Positions 11,428 through 24,863 of a stretch of 64,000 nt of DNA are shown here, piece after piece. The notes under the pieces were generated by a model. The model ran no database searches, was not told the DNA's origin, and was given only the letters and a program-made list of their open reading frames with translations. Both the position numbers and the translations under genes were made by a program. The stretch covers positions 84,371 through 148,370 of the forward strand of contig JACGCK010000117.1 in NCBI GenBank assembly GCA_014925825.1, read 5' to 3'. Position 1 is the first letter of the stretch. Each line of letters begins with the position of its first letter. The stretch is from Pholiota molesta (lineage: Eukaryota > Basidiomycota > Agaricomycetes > Agaricales > Strophariaceae).

Positions 11428-12752
11428 CTAATCCTCTTCGTCGCTACCATAATCCGCTAGGCCCAGCCCAGCCGTCGAAGGCGGGGGCGGGGCGCGCTGC
11501 TGTACCGGTGCCGCCCCATTCCGTTTCCGGATCTCTGCGAAGTACTTCAGGCCCTCTAGCGTGTCGCTGCTCAGCAGCCCTGAGGGCTGAGGCGGCGCCT
11601 GCTGCTGCTCGGGCTGGGGCGACACCGACTCCTCACTCCGACCTTCATTTTCCGGCGACCCACCCTCTATTCTCCTCCTTTTCGCATCCGGTCTGCCATC
11701 TTCCATGTCCTGGTCCTCCCTCCCTCCTCGTCCTCTTCCACGCCCTCCTCGAGCGCCCGGACCGCGCGCATGGCGTCGACGATGCGCGGATCCATGCGGG
11801 CTTTTATGGCCTCTTGCCCCATGGTGACGAGGCGGCGCTTCTCCGCGACCTTCTGCACGGGGTTCGGGTCCTCCGTCGCCCAGCGGACGTTGAGGATCTC
11901 GTCGTTGTCGAGTGACTGGCACGCCATGGCTTCCTTGGCGAACTGCGCGTGGAACTCGGAGACGTAGGTGACGAAGGCGACGCTGCGGTATTGGAGGACG
12001 CGTACTGTGCGAAATCACGGTTAAATATCCTGCCCAGCAAAAGAAGTAAATAAAAGAAGAGAGAACGTACTCCGCTCGATGGTGCCCCACTCCCTGAAAT
12101 GCCGCGTCACGACCTCCTCCGTCTCCTGCCCGTTCCCCGTCTCCTTGATCCGGCCCACGTACAGCGTGCGATTCTGGCGGTTGAAGCTGCCGACGCCGCC
12201 CATGTCGTCGCGGTAGTCCGCGAACTTGTCGCGCGCGAAGCAGTCCTTGGAGCTGTCCGGCATGGCACCCGTTGCATCGGGGAGCGTGTGCCGGTACTCG
12301 CACTCCCAGCCGTACGGGCAGCAGCCGCGCGCGAAGAAGAGGCAGGTGTATTGCATGCCCGTGGTGTTGGCGCGGGTGAGGCCCGAGTCGGTTTTGATGT
12401 GGCACCGTGTTTGGGATTTGACTTTGCTGTGGGTGCGGGTTAGAGGGTGTTGTGCGAAGGGGAGGGGGTGGACTTACTTGGAATAGCTGTCTTCGCGGTC
12501 GCCGCCTGCCCACTTGTTGTACCAGATGTCTGTATAGTTCAGTATTTTGTTTCTCGTCATAGACAATATGAACTACTCACTGTACTCTTTTCCTGTCTGA
12601 ACCGCCTCTGTCTTTTCGACCTCGCCCGGCTTCACCTGCTTCCGCGCAGGCTTGAGCTTTTTCGGTGGCCGCGGCGCCTGGGGGATGGGTATTGGCTGAA
12701 CTACCGTAACCTCACTAATCTCAGTCTCTGCTACGGCGACCGTCGAGCTCAT
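11428..12752 (-). CDS. CWC2: Pre-mRNA-splicing factor CWC2 (one apparent frameshift)
   Basis: Spliceosomal NineTeen-complex-associated protein that contacts U6 snRNA. Four exons on the minus strand: 12752-12581, 12529-12478, 12426-12071 and 12004-11428. It shows the Torus/zinc-finger segment FFARGCCPYGWECEYRH, then an RRM with RNP motifs (RTLYVGRI; RSVAFVTYV), then the conserved RWATEDPNP stretch. The reading frame changes once near 11720-11735, inside a run of G and A coding for Glu/Gly. One missing base restores a 385-residue protein ending DYGSDEED, and the exon lengths sum to one less than a multiple of three. No plausible intron fits there. A sequence error is the simplest reading; a recent mutation is possible. 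Confidence 0.92.
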
Positions 12753-15371
<2,619 letters not shown>

Positions 15372-15696
15372 AAGTGAATTTTCGGTGCTTGGTATTTATG
15401 CTGTTTTATATCATTCATCCTATGGAGGCAACCCGACTATTTGATGATGGGATCCCATTCAAGCAGTGGAATATGACAACGCGTCAGTCAGTTTTCCTCA
15501 TTTTTGAATTCGCATTTCCGATTTTTTAAAAGAGGTGTTCGCGCCATCGATAATGCATCAATAAATCTACTGTATGATAAGTCCAAGAAGGTTGTATTCA
15601 ACATCCATGTAGCCATCGTATAAAGGTCCATTCGTCATAAGTTTAAAGGGAGCTCGTAAATCATTCGTGGTAAAGCAGGCAGGCCCAAGATCCGAA

Positions 15697-16526
15697 CTAC
15701 GCCTGCCCCGTCAAGGATGCCGTCTTGTCTCCTCCAGCGCAATTTGAAACATTGCTCCTCAGCCCATCAGGTGAGGCTGCAACGGAACGGCGGATGGACC
15801 AGACAGCGAACGCGGCTATGATATAGCATTCTTATCAGTATCCCCATTTTTTTTTTACTCATGATATAAGTAGAGTCGCACCGATGAAGCTCTGCACAAT
15901 GCTCAGAGACCCTGCTGTAGCCCCGCTCCCACACCACCCTTCTGCCTCGCCGTCGGAGTATCTTGTGGTACCGCAGTTATAGTGGACTTGCGACAAGATC
16001 ATGATCCCCGCAGCTACCGCATTGCATTCGTGAGCTCGGTATGAACCAAATTGCGCTTATTGTGTGCCTACTCACCGAAGTATATCGGCACTAGGGGCAG
16101 GAACGAGTAATAGTGGGCGGACGCTTTTGTCAGGGCATGCGTTGATAATGGCCGATTGTTATAAATTAGCCTTTTAGATATAGTCAGTAGATGGGTTATG
16201 TAGGCGTGATAGAAGCTCAAATCGACGCACAGAACGGTTGTCCAGATCCATGTGTAGAAGGAAGTAGCAGCGATGATAATCGCGAATTTCCCTAAGAACG
16301 GATGTCAAAATTTGGTTCTGCAGCGCTTGAGTCTTGGAGGCGTACTGACATTGATTAGGGGAAAAATCGCTAGTGATGGATAAGTATATCCCGAGTCCTT
16401 GGTTCATCAACGCCAGAGCGAGGGTCAAACCTAGTAAGAGCAGTCGCCGTCAGGTATGTTCGAAACTTGGGAAGAAAAGGGAGTGGGTTTACTGTAGAAA
16501 GTCGTCCGTAATGTGAGATCAGACAT
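15697..16526 (-). CDS. Small four-helix membrane protein (MARVEL-like), unnamed
   Basis: Reconstructed from five short minus-strand exons: 16526-16493, 16430-16350, 16291-16076, 16013-15882 and 15815-15697. All introns are 58-66 bp with GT-AG borders and keep frame, giving 193 residues. The protein starts MSDLTLRTTFYSL and shows four hydrophobic stretches: around ALALMNQGLGIYL, FAIIIAATSFYTWIWTTVL, YSFLPLVPIYFAAGIMIL and SIVQSFIAAFAVW. A Cys-containing loop (HYNCGTTRYS) lies before the last helix. Length and topology resemble fungal MARVEL-domain proteins of the plasma membrane; function is unknown. The chain of compatible phases supports a real, intact gene. Confidence 0.72.
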
Positions 16527-17589
16527 GATAGATATGGCGGACCGAAGAGGTTGTAGGAGTCTGGATGGGATGCAGTCGCGTTGTAGAGAACGGAAGGATT
16601 AGATTCATGGCACTTTATATAGGGTTGGACTCCGCTGGCCATGCGAAATCTTGAAATTACGCGCAGCGTGCACCGCCTTCGTCTACTAGTGGCTACTAGT
16701 GGTGTCCTGGTCTTGTATGTAGGGTTCAATAAATTACAGATGGAAATATGACTGATGCCATTGGAAAATCAGGGAAAATCGAGTCCCAACTGAGTTCGGT
16801 CGATGGGCTTGGTAGGCTTGGTCGGTGATGCCATGCGGGGTGTAGACGGAACACGAAATCAGCCTCCACACTGCACAGTGGCCTCCATCAACGCTATGCA
16901 AGGCGCAGGTGGATTTGAAGGCGGCATATGTTTGCGGTAGGCTGTACATGTTTTATGGCGCAGCTGTGCGCGCCTCTAGTATCGACTTGGCAGATGTTAT
17001 TTGATGTTCATCCATGCAGTTCGTCGACGTTTGAAATAGACCCTTGCTACGCCACACCGGTGCCCAGACAATGCCCGCCTCGCGGAGCTTCGAAGTTTCA
17101 TAGCCACATGAGCTCACATGAGTCGATGAGTCTAGCATTTCCGAAGGCGTCCTCGTTGAGGCTGGCTCGTAGACAAACGCATTTCCGATATGCAATCTAT
17201 TTAGCGACAATAAGACGAATGACGACTTACAGCTGAATATTCTCATATTCCCAGTTCGAATAATATCAGCATGAAGGTATGAGACTCGGATAATATTGAG
17301 AAGTTGGGCGCTTCTTCAATATTCAGAAAAAAACAAGTACTGGCTCCGAAGAGTCAAGACGGGAGCCCAAACGCCGGGTTTTACCGGATGGTAGAGCGCC
17401 GACGAAATATTTGATGGCGCCAAGCATCGATGATCGCCAGACCAATCCTTCAAGTTCATCGACATCCATCCATCTCATCAGAATCCATTGGCCAATCTTT
17501 CCATCATAAACTGACTGGCCTTCCTTCTGATAAAAGCTGAAATAGCAAGGAATCAAACGAAACAGGAAAGTTGCGGCGAAAATGCGAAC
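16527..17589. other. Intergenic region with only weak ORFs
   Basis: About 1 kb holding several short ORFs on both strands (for example 16734-16949 and 16953-17246, minus). None forms a convincing exon chain except the doubtful segment at 17323-17556. Confidence 0.4.
17323..17556 (-). other. Unassigned coding-like segment
   Basis: A minus-strand open frame of 77 codons whose middle part (GQWILMRWMDVDELEGLVWR) has protein-like composition. It lies just downstream of the small gene at 17590-17986. I could not join the two through an intron with consistent phase. It may be an exon of that gene, a gene relic, or chance. Confidence 0.25.
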
Positions 17590-17986
17590 CTAATGCTCTA
17601 GACCCAGCTTCTTGCAGTCGTGGCCACCAGGTGTATCTGAATTGGTGAAGATATCATTGATACTGGAAGCGTGAAAGGTGTTGTTGTCAGCGAGCCAGGC
17701 CTCCAAGAAGCGTTCCCATCCGATGTTGCAGGTCAACTGACAACTGAGGTAACCTCATGTAAGGTTGTCGTTGCTCCTGTCTCTCTTGCGGGCGATTCAC
17801 TCCAACCAGTTTAGCCGCTAGCGCGCCACAGTGCATGTAGGTATTTACTTCTATTGTCCATTCCCAAAGATGTAGGAGTACTGACGGCTCCTCGTGACTC
17901 CGTCTAGAGATGGATATTGGGCACTTTCGCATTCCCTCATCATTGCTCTCTAAAGCCCAAGCCTCAGGCCTATCACTCTGATGCAT
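17590..17986 (-). CDS. Small two-exon hypothetical protein
   Basis: Exons 17986-17849 and 17736-17590 join in phase 0 through a GT-AG intron of 112 bp and encode 94 residues (MHQSDRPEAW at the start, CKKLGLEH at the end). The second exon is strongly coding-like (NIGWERFLEAWLADNN). A TATAAATA box at 18193-18186 on the same strand would serve as promoter, leaving a leader of about 170-200 nt. A longer open frame covering that TATA box ends at a stop just before this ATG. No family is recognised. Confidence 0.45.
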
Positions 17987-18224
17987 GTATTTCTAAGCTT
18001 GCGAAGCGGAGTGCTCTGTGGGCAGTGGGCTCGGCTCGCGGCCGAGAATTTGAGCCCATCCATTTACAAAAGATCTATTCGGTTCTGGGGTGATTTCATT
18101 TCCAACTTGGGAATATGGAAGGGTCACCGCACACGCTACCGTTAGGCTGGCCGCGATTGGAAGTACAAGTCTCAGTCCAGGCTTGTATTTATATCCCCTC
18201 TCCATTCTCTCTTGACCTCTCTCT

Positions 18225-18230
18225 ATAAGA
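18225..18230 (+). promoter_or_regulatory. TATA box of the forward gene at 18289
   Basis: TATAAG preceded by a CT-rich stretch lies about 60 nt upstream of the ATG at 18289. On the opposite strand a TATAAATA box (18186-18193) faces left, so two small genes appear to diverge from this 100-bp region. Confidence 0.5.
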
Positions 18231-18288
18231 CGGCAACACTACGAGCCAACTACGAGCCAACCTTTTGTCCTAGCACCAACGCCTCACT

Positions 18289-19015
18289 ATGTCGACCATC
18301 GCAATGCGCTTCAAATCTGTGTTCGTCCCTTCGACCAGACGCAATTCTCAGCCTACTTCGTCCATCCATTCCTCCTTCCCTACTTCTGAGCCCATAACAC
18401 CTATATTGACACATCCGCCCTCTGAAGCGCAACCTGGACAAACATTTCCTTCTACTACTCCTAGGGCTAGCACTGGCAGTAGCACTATCTACTTCTCAGT
18501 AGAACAGCCGGACTCGACACACGACCACCGCCCCCGCGCAAACACTACGGGGCGTGCTACCCAAAGAACCCGTATTACATACTATGGGTCGAGCGCGCCT
18601 GGCTCGCCCCCAGGTCGCCCACCACGGGAAGTACGTATCAACCAAATCCAAGCGCGCTGTCGTACGTCAAGATGCCCGTTATCCCGGGTGTAAGTCCTAG
18701 GCTTGGTCTCTTGCTCGCGCTGTGCTGGAATACGGATTTGACTGTTCCTATTTATAGTACTGCTTCTGATCCTTTCTGCGCCTCGTCGTTTTCATTTGCT
18801 GCTAGCACCGTTTCAGAAGGTTTTATGATAGGTGAGTGTCCGCCTACTTGAAGTTCTATGAAATGCTAATGAACGTTTCAATTGTGCTAGCTCTTTTTTC
18901 TTCTTTTTTCTTGTATATCGCTTTTGTGCACCCGAATACCTCCGAATACCTGCAACCATGTACTTTTACTACATCGTCCAAGAATACAACCGCTACGAAC
19001 TTTGACGTCGATTGA
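18289..19015 (+). CDS. Hypothetical Ser/Thr/Pro-rich protein with a C-terminal hydrophobic segment
   Basis: Exon 1 opens with ATG at 18289 and reads 114 codons to a GTACGT donor at 18631. Two later exons are open in compatible phase: 18758-18831, and 18891-19015 with the stop. They are separated by a clear intron with GTGAGT, TGCTAAT and CTAG. The last exon includes a hydrophobic stretch, SSFFLYIAFV. The join near 18631-18692 is unsolved: the frame that fits best would need a 22-nt intron, which is too short, so a base may be missing there. If unspliced, the ORF ends at 18693 with 134 residues. No family is recognised. Confidence 0.4.
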
Positions 19016-19285
19016 GCTGCTAGTATTTTCGTTCTATCTGCCGAGCGCTCACTCTATGATCTATTTTCCCCAAAAAAAAAGTTCGTAAAGAGATGCGACG
19101 ACGTAAAGAAAATATGGCCCTACTCGAACAGAACGGATGGCCCATCGCGCTATTCACTAATGACGACTGGGCGACATAAGACACTCATGAATGACGTCAA
19201 ACTCGATCGATTATAAGTAGTCAGCCGGGCCATCTTCTGGTTTCCATCTGCAACTTGTCTATCTAAAACCAGCGCTGAATCCACC

Positions 19286-19489
19286 ATGAAATTGAACGTA
19301 GGCAGCACCGCGACCAGCATTGTTCGAACGACCTCCAAACCCCGTCGTCTCCGAGTCTCAGAAACGACATCAGAACTCCACACGGCCCAGAACTCCCATC
19401 ACACGTCGAGTGACCCGCAGCATAAGGCCTTAATTTCTGAAACTTCTGATGATCAGAAGGATGCGCAGAGCCAGTCCGCCCAAATTTAA
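19286..19489 (+). CDS. Small hypothetical ORF with TATA box
   Basis: A 67-codon ORF whose ATG lies 74 nt after a TATAAG box (19212-19217), the same layout as the gene at 18289. From about 19461 a different frame is clearly more protein-like (FNVELAYDSEGGIRLRWAI) and ends near a GTGAGT donor at 19551. The true gene may therefore use an exon structure I could not resolve. Low confidence. Confidence 0.3.
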   Translation: MKLNVGSTATSIVRTTSKPRRLRVSETTSELHTAQNSHHTSSDPQHKALISETSDDQKDAQSQSAQI

Positions 19490-19902
19490 TGTGGAGCTTG
19501 CATACGACTCGGAGGGAGGGATAAGGCTTCGTTGGGCGATTCATGTTAGGTGAGTTCAGTTTCAAATGTGCTGCCTACCGTCGCAATATCTGAGTGCCCA
19601 CAGAGTCTAATCACGGTTATTTCGGACACGGTTATTTTGAACGGGGATAATGATAATGTACCAATAAATTATTGAAATTGTATATTGAAGCTTCGAGAGC
19701 GTTCTTACCCTTGCCCTCTGCAACCATTTCCTAAGTCCACTAAAATAAGCGCCCAATCACGACCTCCTTTTCTCCATGACGTCATCCTACGAATCGACTC
19801 CCCAGACATTTCACGTAATCCTCCTAACACGTTGACGAGCACCTTTACGTCGTTTTTCTCTATCTTATGTTCATCAACCTCATCATCGACAGCCTCCTCC
19901 CA

Positions 19903-20289
19903 ATGCAATCCCGCCTCGCGTCTTCCATCCCGCGCGCCCGATGCGCTGCACCATCCCTGAAACGCGCCTCGCGCGGCTACGCCAACTCCCTCTCCCAGGA
20001 CGCCGCCTCGACCTCGTCCAAGATCGACCCATCAGCCACGGCCAAGGGGTCTGACCGCATGAAGGACCACCCGGTGGACATCTCGTCCGAGTACTTGCAC
20101 GACGCCCGCCTGGCGCGCGCCAATGCGAACAATTACAGCATCGATGCGGCGTCCCCGAATAACAGACCGGACCCCAGGGATAGGACGGGCGGCAACCCGG
20201 AGGGCATGGGTATGTTGGAGCAGGTCGGGAGTGCGTCGGCGACGGCGAAGTTCTTTGCGGATGGGGGGAAACAAGGGGTGAAGACGTAG
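19903..20289 (+). CDS. Short probable mitochondrial protein
   Basis: A 128-residue single-exon ORF. The N-terminus MQSRLASSIPRAR, continuing to RASRGYA, is Arg/Ser/Ala-rich without acids, as in a mitochondrial presequence. The remainder is hydrophilic and contains DRMKDHPVDISSEYLHDAR. An upstream in-frame ATG at 19867 would add 12 mostly hydrophobic residues, so I prefer 19903. Proteins of this size and layout are widespread in Agaricomycetes without known function. Confidence 0.6.
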   Translation: MQSRLASSIPRARCAAPSLKRASRGYANSLSQDAASTSSKIDPSATAKGSDRMKDHPVDISSEYLHDARLARANANNYSIDAASPNNRPDPRDRTGGNPEGMGMLEQVGSASATAKFFADGGKQGVKT

Positions 20290-21201
20290 GTGAGTTGTTA
20301 GCTATGAATGTCGTGGGGGTACGAGACTCATCGCCGAGTTTTGGATGTCATCAGTTAGTCCCCCGTAAATAAAACAACTATATTGAAGTACGTAGAGCTT
20401 GCGGTTTGTATGGCCTTTCAACTATCACGGTTTTGCCACCAAGTACGATGTATTATAATGGTCTCGCGGAAACCAGGCCCATAAGTATGACATGTCTCCA
20501 AGGCTCGAGTGGGCAAGAACGTTCCCAATAGAGATCAAGTATGAAGCGTTTTATTTTCCAGAACTTAGCCCTTGTTCTCTTCGTTAAGCAATGCATCGCC
20601 ATGCACTGCAATTATGATGTGCGCCTACTAAAAGCATACTCTGCGACAGTGTTGAGATTGCACAGCTGCTAGAGTCATCGGTGTTATTTATGGACTTCAG
20701 CGAGAAAATCATTTAGTTGCAGACCCTGTGCATATCTTTTGCTGAGCAACACTGATAGGCAACACCGCAATAGTGTCCCGCGAAAAGCGTTTCTATGATT
20801 AGACACTTATCATTAAATTGGCATCTCCGCCGATACGCCGTTCAGACTTCATCCATTACCGTGTTGAGGTGACTTCAGAACACAACAACAGAGTACGTTA
20901 CTCGCAACCCTGTCAATGACTGACCCACGCCCACCGAGTATCACTCAAAATAGGTACTGAGCTACTTCAAAAAAATGTTTCGCTCAACATTCAAATCTTA
21001 TCTCGAGTCCTTGTATTGAAGATGACTCGAAATACAACGCCTCAACTAAGAATAGACATGACTGAATTCCGAAATCACTTTCGTCCTGGAATGGGCATTG
21101 GGATTTTCCCTGGCATATATAACAGCTGCCTCTCAGCCGACGGGGAGTCTGACTCAAATGCAAATCTGGTCTCCACTATCCTATACCTACCAGAATAACC
21201 A
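20290..21201. other. Intergenic region, no supported gene
   Basis: About 0.9 kb of AT-richer sequence. A CATATATAACAG box near 21113-21124 could be the TATA element of the gene starting at 21202. An overlapping ORF at 21016-21198 is out of frame with it and looks non-coding. Confidence 0.45.
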
Positions 21202-22015
21202 ATGCTCATAGCAAACGGTTTCTGCTGCTCTCTTGTTGATGCTATAGATCACACGAGGGAGATAGAGCCTGATGCACGCATAGTCGAGACGAAAACATGG
21301 AATATGGCATCCACTTTCATAGGCGGACAAGCTAAACCAGAGGTGAGAAGCCTCAGAATGAGTACCAAACGCTTGAAATGTTTACCAACATGGTGCATTT
21401 TAGCCCCCCTTCGTCGTTGGTATCTATGTTGGACAGGAATCCAACGAGCATACCAAGACTCCAGCTAGAATGCATAAAGAAAGCGATTGCATGGTCTACG
21501 TCTTCAGAAACGGCGTTCCCCTCGCACAGCCAGTGCTGCTGAGCACCCTCCGTCAATCACCGATCCTGGTACAAAATGGCAAGGCTTCATCAAAAAGCTG
21601 TCTATCATCTGCAGCGCCCTCTGCATTGACATTCCATCAGACAGCCAACGGTCCTGATCACCGCTGGGCGAATCACAGACCAGTGGAACTTCTGTCTGAG
21701 CTGGAGGTCATCATCGTGGGTCCCTTCACGCCTCCGAAACCGATGATGGGTATTGCGGAATTTCCGATGTCAAGGCACCTTGCCCATTTCCGATTCACTT
21801 CTCTTCCTACTCGTGAGTCTATTTATAGAGTTCTTCTGAATATCTTATTCTGAATATCTTATTGATACTTCACGGTTGCAGAGGTTTTGGATATTAGGGG
21901 TATCGCGATCCTTCCTAAAGACTTCTGGGTACATGAAAGGTCACTGTCTAAAGATTGGTTGCCCTTCACGCGGAAACCATCCAGTCGGAAGGAATCCCAG
22001 GTGAGCTACAGGTGA
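21202..22015 (+). CDS. Three-exon hypothetical protein
   Basis: Exons 21202-21342, 21404-21812 and 21882-22015 join through 61- and 69-bp GT-AG introns with matching phases (0 and 1), giving 227 residues. Start is MLIANGFCCSLVDAID; across the first junction the protein reads GQAKPE then PPFVVGIYVGQESNEHT, and later MVYVFRNG. The pattern of a short conserved beta-rich start followed by a YMVYVF-like strand resembles DUF7918-type proteins of Agaricomycetes, but I cannot confirm this. The segment DCMVYVFRNGVPLAQP is the most domain-like part. It could also be a slightly decayed member of such a family. Confidence 0.45.
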
Positions 22016-22616
22016 GAAGGATCGATGGACTGTCAAAACAAAGACTCTATAATACCTGTTTATCGCCTTTCAATTGGCCGACTTTTGGCACTACATATAT
22101 GCTTATAATCGCATTACAGACTTTCTCCTTCCTAAACATAAATAAAGTGTAGCGCAATGTAGCGAAAAATTATGTTTTTTTTATTAAAAAATGTTCAGTG
22201 GAATTGCTGCCCACCGTGTTCAGCGACAAAGTGAGAGAGCACAATGCAGAAGGCGGTTATTTTAATACTATGTACAAGCGTTAATGCAAGCCGCTGCAGG
22301 TCGCTGCTTCGAACGAAAGATCCACGTCCGCTCCTGTCCGCTCATCGAGGAAATGATTGGTCATCGGATTATCAACATATTACCAATGCGCATTCTGCTG
22401 GCGCCAACGATTTCAATCGCCAGCACGTACTAGTATGAACCACCAGTCGAGGACCTTAGTAATGTTTTGGAGGTATGTATCTATTGCGCCATCCGTTGAA
22501 CAAAGTATTCACAATCGCGATGGTGTTTTAGGTGCTACGCATGCTATGGCTGGTTTCCTATAAAGGTGGCGACATTAGGGCTTCCTATGGTAGCAGAATA
22601 AAGAATCCTCGACAAG

Positions 22617-23911
22617 ATGTCTAACATTCCTACCACCGCCAAAGCACTTCTCCTGCAGAAGAACGGAACCACCCCGTTCTTCATAGGCGACGTCCCAGTT
22701 CACAAGCCACAGCCAGGAGAGATCCTCATCAAGATTCACGCGACAACACTCAATCCAATCGATTGGAAGATACCCAAGTACGGCGTATTTTTGGACAAAT
22801 TTCCGTTGGATAAATCCCCTGTCATTCTCGGAAACGACATAGCTGGGGAAGTGGTGGATCTTGGTGAAGGGGTGACGGACTTCAAGGTTGGCGACCGAGT
22901 GTACGTTCTTTGATATATTCGTTCGCGGGAAATTTTGGATACCTAACATACCCTTAGGTTTGGACAGGGGCACTTTGAAGGCACTCGCGGAACCTTCCAA
23001 CAGTATATTATTGCACTCGCATCTACCACTGCAAAGGTACATCAAAACACCTCTCTTTATCTGGTCATTTCGAATCTCATAGTTCCTGTTAGATACCGTC
23101 CAGTATAACGTACGATGAAGCGGCGACCATCCCTACGGTGCTTTCCGCAGCCTATGTTGGATTGTACAACCAGAACCCCTACGGACTCGGTATCGCTTCT
23201 CCTCTGTTAAACTCAAAGGGTGTGCGGAAGTACTCTGGAATCCCCATTCTGGTTTTCGGAGGCGCAAGCTCGGCAGGGCAAGCAGGTATGCAGGCTTCCT
23301 CCTACAATAAAATCAGCAAAACTAAATCATGCACGTAGTATTACAACTAGCCCGCTTATCTGGCTTCTCGCCCATCATCACCACCGCATCACTGAAGCAC
23401 ACCGAGTGGCTCAAATCTCTCGGCGCCACCGACGTCCTGGACAGGCACCTCGACGCCGCCGCGCTCAGCGCCGAGGTCAAGAAGCTCAGCAAAGGCCAGC
23501 CCCTCAAATACGTCTACGACGCGATCTCGTCGCCCGAGACGCAGCAGGCGGGCCTCGGTCTCCTGGCGGACGGAGGGCAGATCGCCGTCCTTCTTGCGCC
23601 TGCTGTCGCGTCCGCTGCGTTGAGGACGGTGGTCCATGTGCTGGGCATACTAAGGGAGCCACCGAATATTTCGCTGCTTGAGACGCTTTACCATGACCAC
23701 CTCTATAACCTTGTGAAAGATGGCGCTATCAAGGTGAGCTCATAATTCAGGTTCATGGGCAATATAAGCTGATTGGGACGCTTTGTAGCCCAACAATGTT
23801 GAAGTTTTACCGAATGGTCTTGCAGGAATACCAGCAGGTCTCGACCGATTGGAGGCCGATCAGGTCTCCGGACTCAAGCTCGTCGCTCATCCTCAAGAAA
23901 CTAATGTATAG
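22617..23911 (+). CDS. Medium-chain reductase, ToxD/CipB-like, copy 1
   Basis: NAD(P)H-dependent oxidoreductase of the MDR superfamily (GroES-like N-domain plus Rossmann fold), 357 residues. Five exons: 22617-22900, 22958-23036, 23093-23285, 23339-23733 and 23789-23911. N-terminal GroES-like landmarks are HATTLNPIDWK and GNDIAGEVVDLGEGV. The nucleotide-binding turn is GGASSAGQ. The catalytic-zinc cysteine pattern of true alcohol dehydrogenases is not seen, as in enoyl-reductase-type members. The substrate is unknown; relatives act in secondary metabolism or stress. Its promoter and exon layout match copies 2 (29102) and 3 (38298, minus). It is the most diverged of the three by eye but fully open. 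Confidence 0.88.
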
Positions 23912-24248
23912 ATATGTGGTAATTTGGTCAAGCATATACACGGATTATAAAATTTAAGGATTTTTTCATATCGCCTCTCTTTTCATTGCATTGGATATTC
24001 TTACATACAGTAAGTGTTTGCCTGAGCGGAGTAATGTCGAACTTAGAGCTCAATCAAGGCTTAATATATTATCACCGAATAAACCGAATCCGGGTCATTC
24101 ATCAGTCTCGCTAAATCTGATCATCGGCGGCATTCTTGTTTGTAACCTTCCTTTCTGACTTTGAGATCATCATTGCACCTTCGGCTTGCGTCAATTGAGC
24201 AATCCTTTTGCTCAAAGCACTATAGTGGATAACCAATAATACTTCAAC

Positions 24249-24863
24249 ATGGAACTTGACGAGAACCAACAAGATTACAAAGTCGTGTCCTCCCTCGCAT
24301 CCCACTTCGGGACGAACTATACACCCACCGACGACGAACTCTTGGAGATCCATAACCTCCTCGTAGAGCCATCTGTCAGACTTTCGGAGCTGGAAGTCGA
24401 AATGGCTCGGAAGGCGGCTGAATACGACGCGATTGACGAAAAGCACGCGAAGCTCAAGCGACTGGTGGCCGACTATCGAGCGCTTGCATCCCCCATGCGC
24501 AGGCTGCCCGTCGACCTCCTCCGTGAGGTTTTCTACCACTGCCTTCCGACGGAGCACAACGCGATCATCAGCTACAAGGTGGCACCTGCGGTATTGACAC
24601 ACGTGTGTAGTGCCTGGCGCGCCGTCGCGCTTGCTACTCCAGTGCTCTGGGCCTCTTTTCACTTACCCGTGCCCCAGCCCATGAACGAAGATATGTTTTT
24701 CAGGTCAGATTTAGAGCGAGAGGTGTACCAAACGTCATTGATGGACACACTGTGGAAGCGGACTAGGGCAATGAAGGAATGGCTAGCGCGCTCTGGTGCA
24801 TGCAGATTGAGCGTCTCGTTGTACGATATGCAGCATCCAAATTATGGGGCACCATTATTTTAG
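24249..24863 (+). pseudogene. F-box protein gene, 5' part, split by a DNA transposon
   Basis: ATG at 24249. A coiled-coil-like N-terminus (LSELEVEMARKAAEYDAIDE) is followed by the F-box core (LPVDLLREVFYHCLP, then VCSAWRAVALATP), the classic layout of large Agaricomycete F-box families. Host sequence stops at 24845; the last codons to the stop at 24863 are read from the transposon. If the element and one copy of the target duplication are ignored, the frame runs directly into the segment at 26630 and would give about 650 residues with no other break. The truncated product keeps the F-box but loses the recognition domain. Confidence 0.85.

Noticed and set aside
11700..11750. A short intron explaining the CWC2 frame change
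   Set aside because: The only GT-AG pair giving the right frame would be 32 nt, which is too short, and the tract is a G/A run prone to indel error.
12021..12513. Overlapping plus- and minus-strand ORFs across CWC2 exon 3
   Set aside because: The conserved zinc-finger and RRM sequence fixes the minus-strand frame; the others are shadows.
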